Assembly: GCA_947095585.1 (NCBI GenBank)
Contig: OX352761.1
Coordinates: forward strand, 89,632,779 to 89,696,778
Reading direction: 5' to 3'
From: Nephrocerus scutellatus
Taxonomy: Eukaryota; Arthropoda; Insecta; Diptera; Pipunculidae
Length of the DNA: 64,000 nt
The position numbers and the translations under genes were made by a program. The notes below the pieces were generated by a model. It did not search any database. It had not been told where the DNA came from and saw nothing but the letters and a program-made list of their open reading frames with translations. Of this stretch, positions 62,101-64,000 are shown one piece after another. The first letter of the stretch is position 1; the number at the start of each line of letters is the position of its first letter.

Positions 62101-63600
62101 GAAATAACTCAGGAAAACCAAAAATTAAGGTACTTCAAAAATCTCGAGCTCGACGTTTGTACCTTAAAAAAGCAAAAAAATGTGTTGTTTGGGATGAGTT
62201 TTTGTATTTAGAAATTTATAGATGATTCTTTCACTCAAATTATTTCTAGAACAAGACGAAGAACTGAATGGAATGGTGCTTGCACGTCAAAGGGTTGAGG
62301 TAGCTGCAATACAAACTGAACCCTAAAAATTACCTTTTTTGCTCTAAAACCTCACAGGAATTTCTGATGTAAAAAATCAGTTGATGTAGTTGCACTTGTT
62401 ACAATTTTCGATCTTCTCAGTCACACATATATATAATTAGTATATACAAATTCACCAACAAATTAAACTTTTTCTATTTTCGATTTGTTATTGAACCTAA
62501 ATTTTGGAATTTTAAAATTCTCAGCGTACAGCTTTTTTTGTATGCATAATATCAGTTAACATCTAGATACATAAATATTTTCATAGTTATAACGTAGTTT
62601 TCAGTGCATTATTGTATTCCGCTTAATAGTTTTAGTACATACTGTGTATTTCGCTATATAGTTTCTACTATTATAGCTGTGTAAATATTCGTTGCTTTGT
62701 GAATATTTACGTTTTATGGCTGTTTTTGTGAGAAATATTTCAGCAAAAAAATCAATCAAAAAGTTGACTGATGAATTTTTCATCGACAGGTCTTGAGCTA
62801 ATAGTACGTGGGTCGTGTTTTATAGTTTTTAATTAGTTTTGATATAAGGTTAATATTTAAGCATTTATAAGTGTGTATATCTCAATAATGATAGCATTAC
62901 ACGAATACCCTGCTATTATTATCTTTGCTATAACATCCTTATAACAATAAATTGCACATTTAATGGCGAAAGCAATTTTTGATTGTAAAATTTGAATCAA
63001 TGTGAATCTGGGATATGCGTCCTTTGTATTGGCTTACTATATTCTTTTTACATAATTTGTTTTTCTAAATTATGTAATCCATTACTCGAATACGATACAA
63101 ACATAATAAATATAATTATGTGTTTACATTTTTCAGGGTTCTATCAAATATTAGTAGTTGGATAGTGTACTGATATTACTGATATTTTTTTTTTGTTTAT
63201 TTTATATTCAAGTCCATATGACGTATAGTAACGTACTAAATACAATTAGTTGCTTAATGTTCTTTGCTACAAATATTTAAACACAATGGACAGCTAAACC
63301 ATAATGATAGAGCACATACAATTGCTTCATCTATTTAATCGAGAACAATCTATGCTGTTCTGCTTCATCGAAAATCCGGAAGAGATCACAATTACCCTAA
63401 ACGCCCTGACACCCATCAGATTAGAATATACCTCTAAGCTCACTTTATGTTTTCAGACAACAGCCAACATGTTAAATAACTTTGAAAAAACTTCTAATAG
63501 ACAAATTTATTGTGTCGGCTTCAATTTCACCTAAAATTTAATAGTAAACTAATAAAAACTGCCATCAGCAGAATCGGGGTAAAAACGCGTAACATTTCTT
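62101..63600. other. AT-rich DNA with one weak frame
   Basis: No convincing gene. A 76-residue plus-strand frame at 63304-63534 (LLHLFNREQSMLFCFIENPE) has some protein-like character but no recognised match; it lies just before the next RTE-like element and may be unrelated. Confidence 0.4.
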
Positions 63601-63609
63601 CACATGCCG

Positions 63610-64000
63610 TATCAATTCTAACTTTCCCCCAAATAAGGCAAAGCTGAGAATGGCGAATAGCACAGAATGCTTCAGAAATGAATGTGGCCGCAACTATCTC
63701 TGACTGGTGGTAGTGCGATCAAACCTCCACGTGGTAGCCGCTGGTAATTTTTCTCTAGTACAGGAAAAGCGAAATAATCGGGCTAGTCCCTTCAAAGTAA
63801 GGTTGGCGCTTGGCCAATAACCTCGCCCGTAAAAAAACCATTTTACGGGACCCCAAATCAGCCTCGGATACGGATACATCGGCAAGCCTAAACGATTTAA
63901 GAATTTTCTCATGGAACGTACGCTCACTGTATAGAGCTCGAGCTGCACAGCAGCTAGTCGATACCCTGTCAAAATAGAGGGCTGACATAACAGCAATCCA
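63610..64000 (+). mobile_element. Start of an RTE-like non-LTR ORF2 leaving the window
   Basis: Near 63895-64000 the plus strand reads LRIFSWNVRSLYRARAAQQL and, after a TAG, RADITAIQ, the start of an apurinic-type endonuclease (WNVRSL ... DI-AIQ). The upstream 63610-63890 has no long frame and would be the 5' region. Minus-strand frames here are shadows. Confidence 0.75.

Noticed and set aside
63694..63996. Minus-strand frames near the right edge
   Set aside because: The plus strand encodes an endonuclease start (WNVRSL); these are its shadows.

Overview
The window reads as nuclear DNA of a higher dipteran fly. It carries a multi-exon insect kainate-type glutamate receptor gene with GT-AG introns, embedded in very repeat-rich DNA: BEL/Pao and Ty3/gypsy LTR elements, several non-LTR retrotransposon families, Helitron and PIF/Harbinger remnants, tRNA-derived SINEs, a MITE, a foldback element, satellites and minisatellites. 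A tephritid-like fly is my guess from the element mix; nothing here proves the genus.

Layout. 1-8276 (minus): most of an env-bearing BEL/Pao endogenous retroelement (BEL-A) with Gag, protease, RT, RNase H, integrase and Env, a tRNA-Trp-type primer-binding site and a 478-bp LTR; it is broken by stops, frameshifts and a fresh 305-bp tandem duplication, and runs off the left edge. 8277-13110 (plus): a second, more decayed BEL element (BEL-B) that BEL-A appears to have landed in. 13125-16800: minisatellite, an RTE-like 3' end, a block of 120-bp repeats and AT-rich DNA. 16827-34326 (plus): the receptor gene, 15 coding exons, 901 residues by my splice model, with two interchangeable 150-nt exons for the last transmembrane segment. 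Its ~6-kb intron 1 and ~6-kb intron 12 are packed with transposon debris.

34340-36780: a non-LTR RNase H fragment and a foldback element with a dispersed repeat inside. 36778-43150: about 54 copies of a 118-bp satellite with higher-order structure. 43200-48000: two nested, oppositely oriented copies of one non-LTR family. 48000-48850: a decayed gypsy RT interrupted by a 343-bp MITE candidate. 49922-56765 (minus): a gag-protease-only Osvaldo/Ulysses-like LTR element whose 5' LTR is about 4.5 kb because it contains two unrelated minisatellite arrays. 56766-60310: Helitron, Harbinger and gypsy integrase scraps. 60315-64000: AT-rich DNA, an RTE-like RT fragment, and the start of another RTE-like endonuclease ORF leaving the right edge.

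The only confident host gene is the glutamate receptor. Its exon phases were checked by joining exons; every junction restores the frame and the total is 902 codons including the stop. The points I would examine first are the duplicated M4 exons, the minisatellite-filled LTR, the satellite higher-order structure and the dispersed DINE/Helentron-like family.
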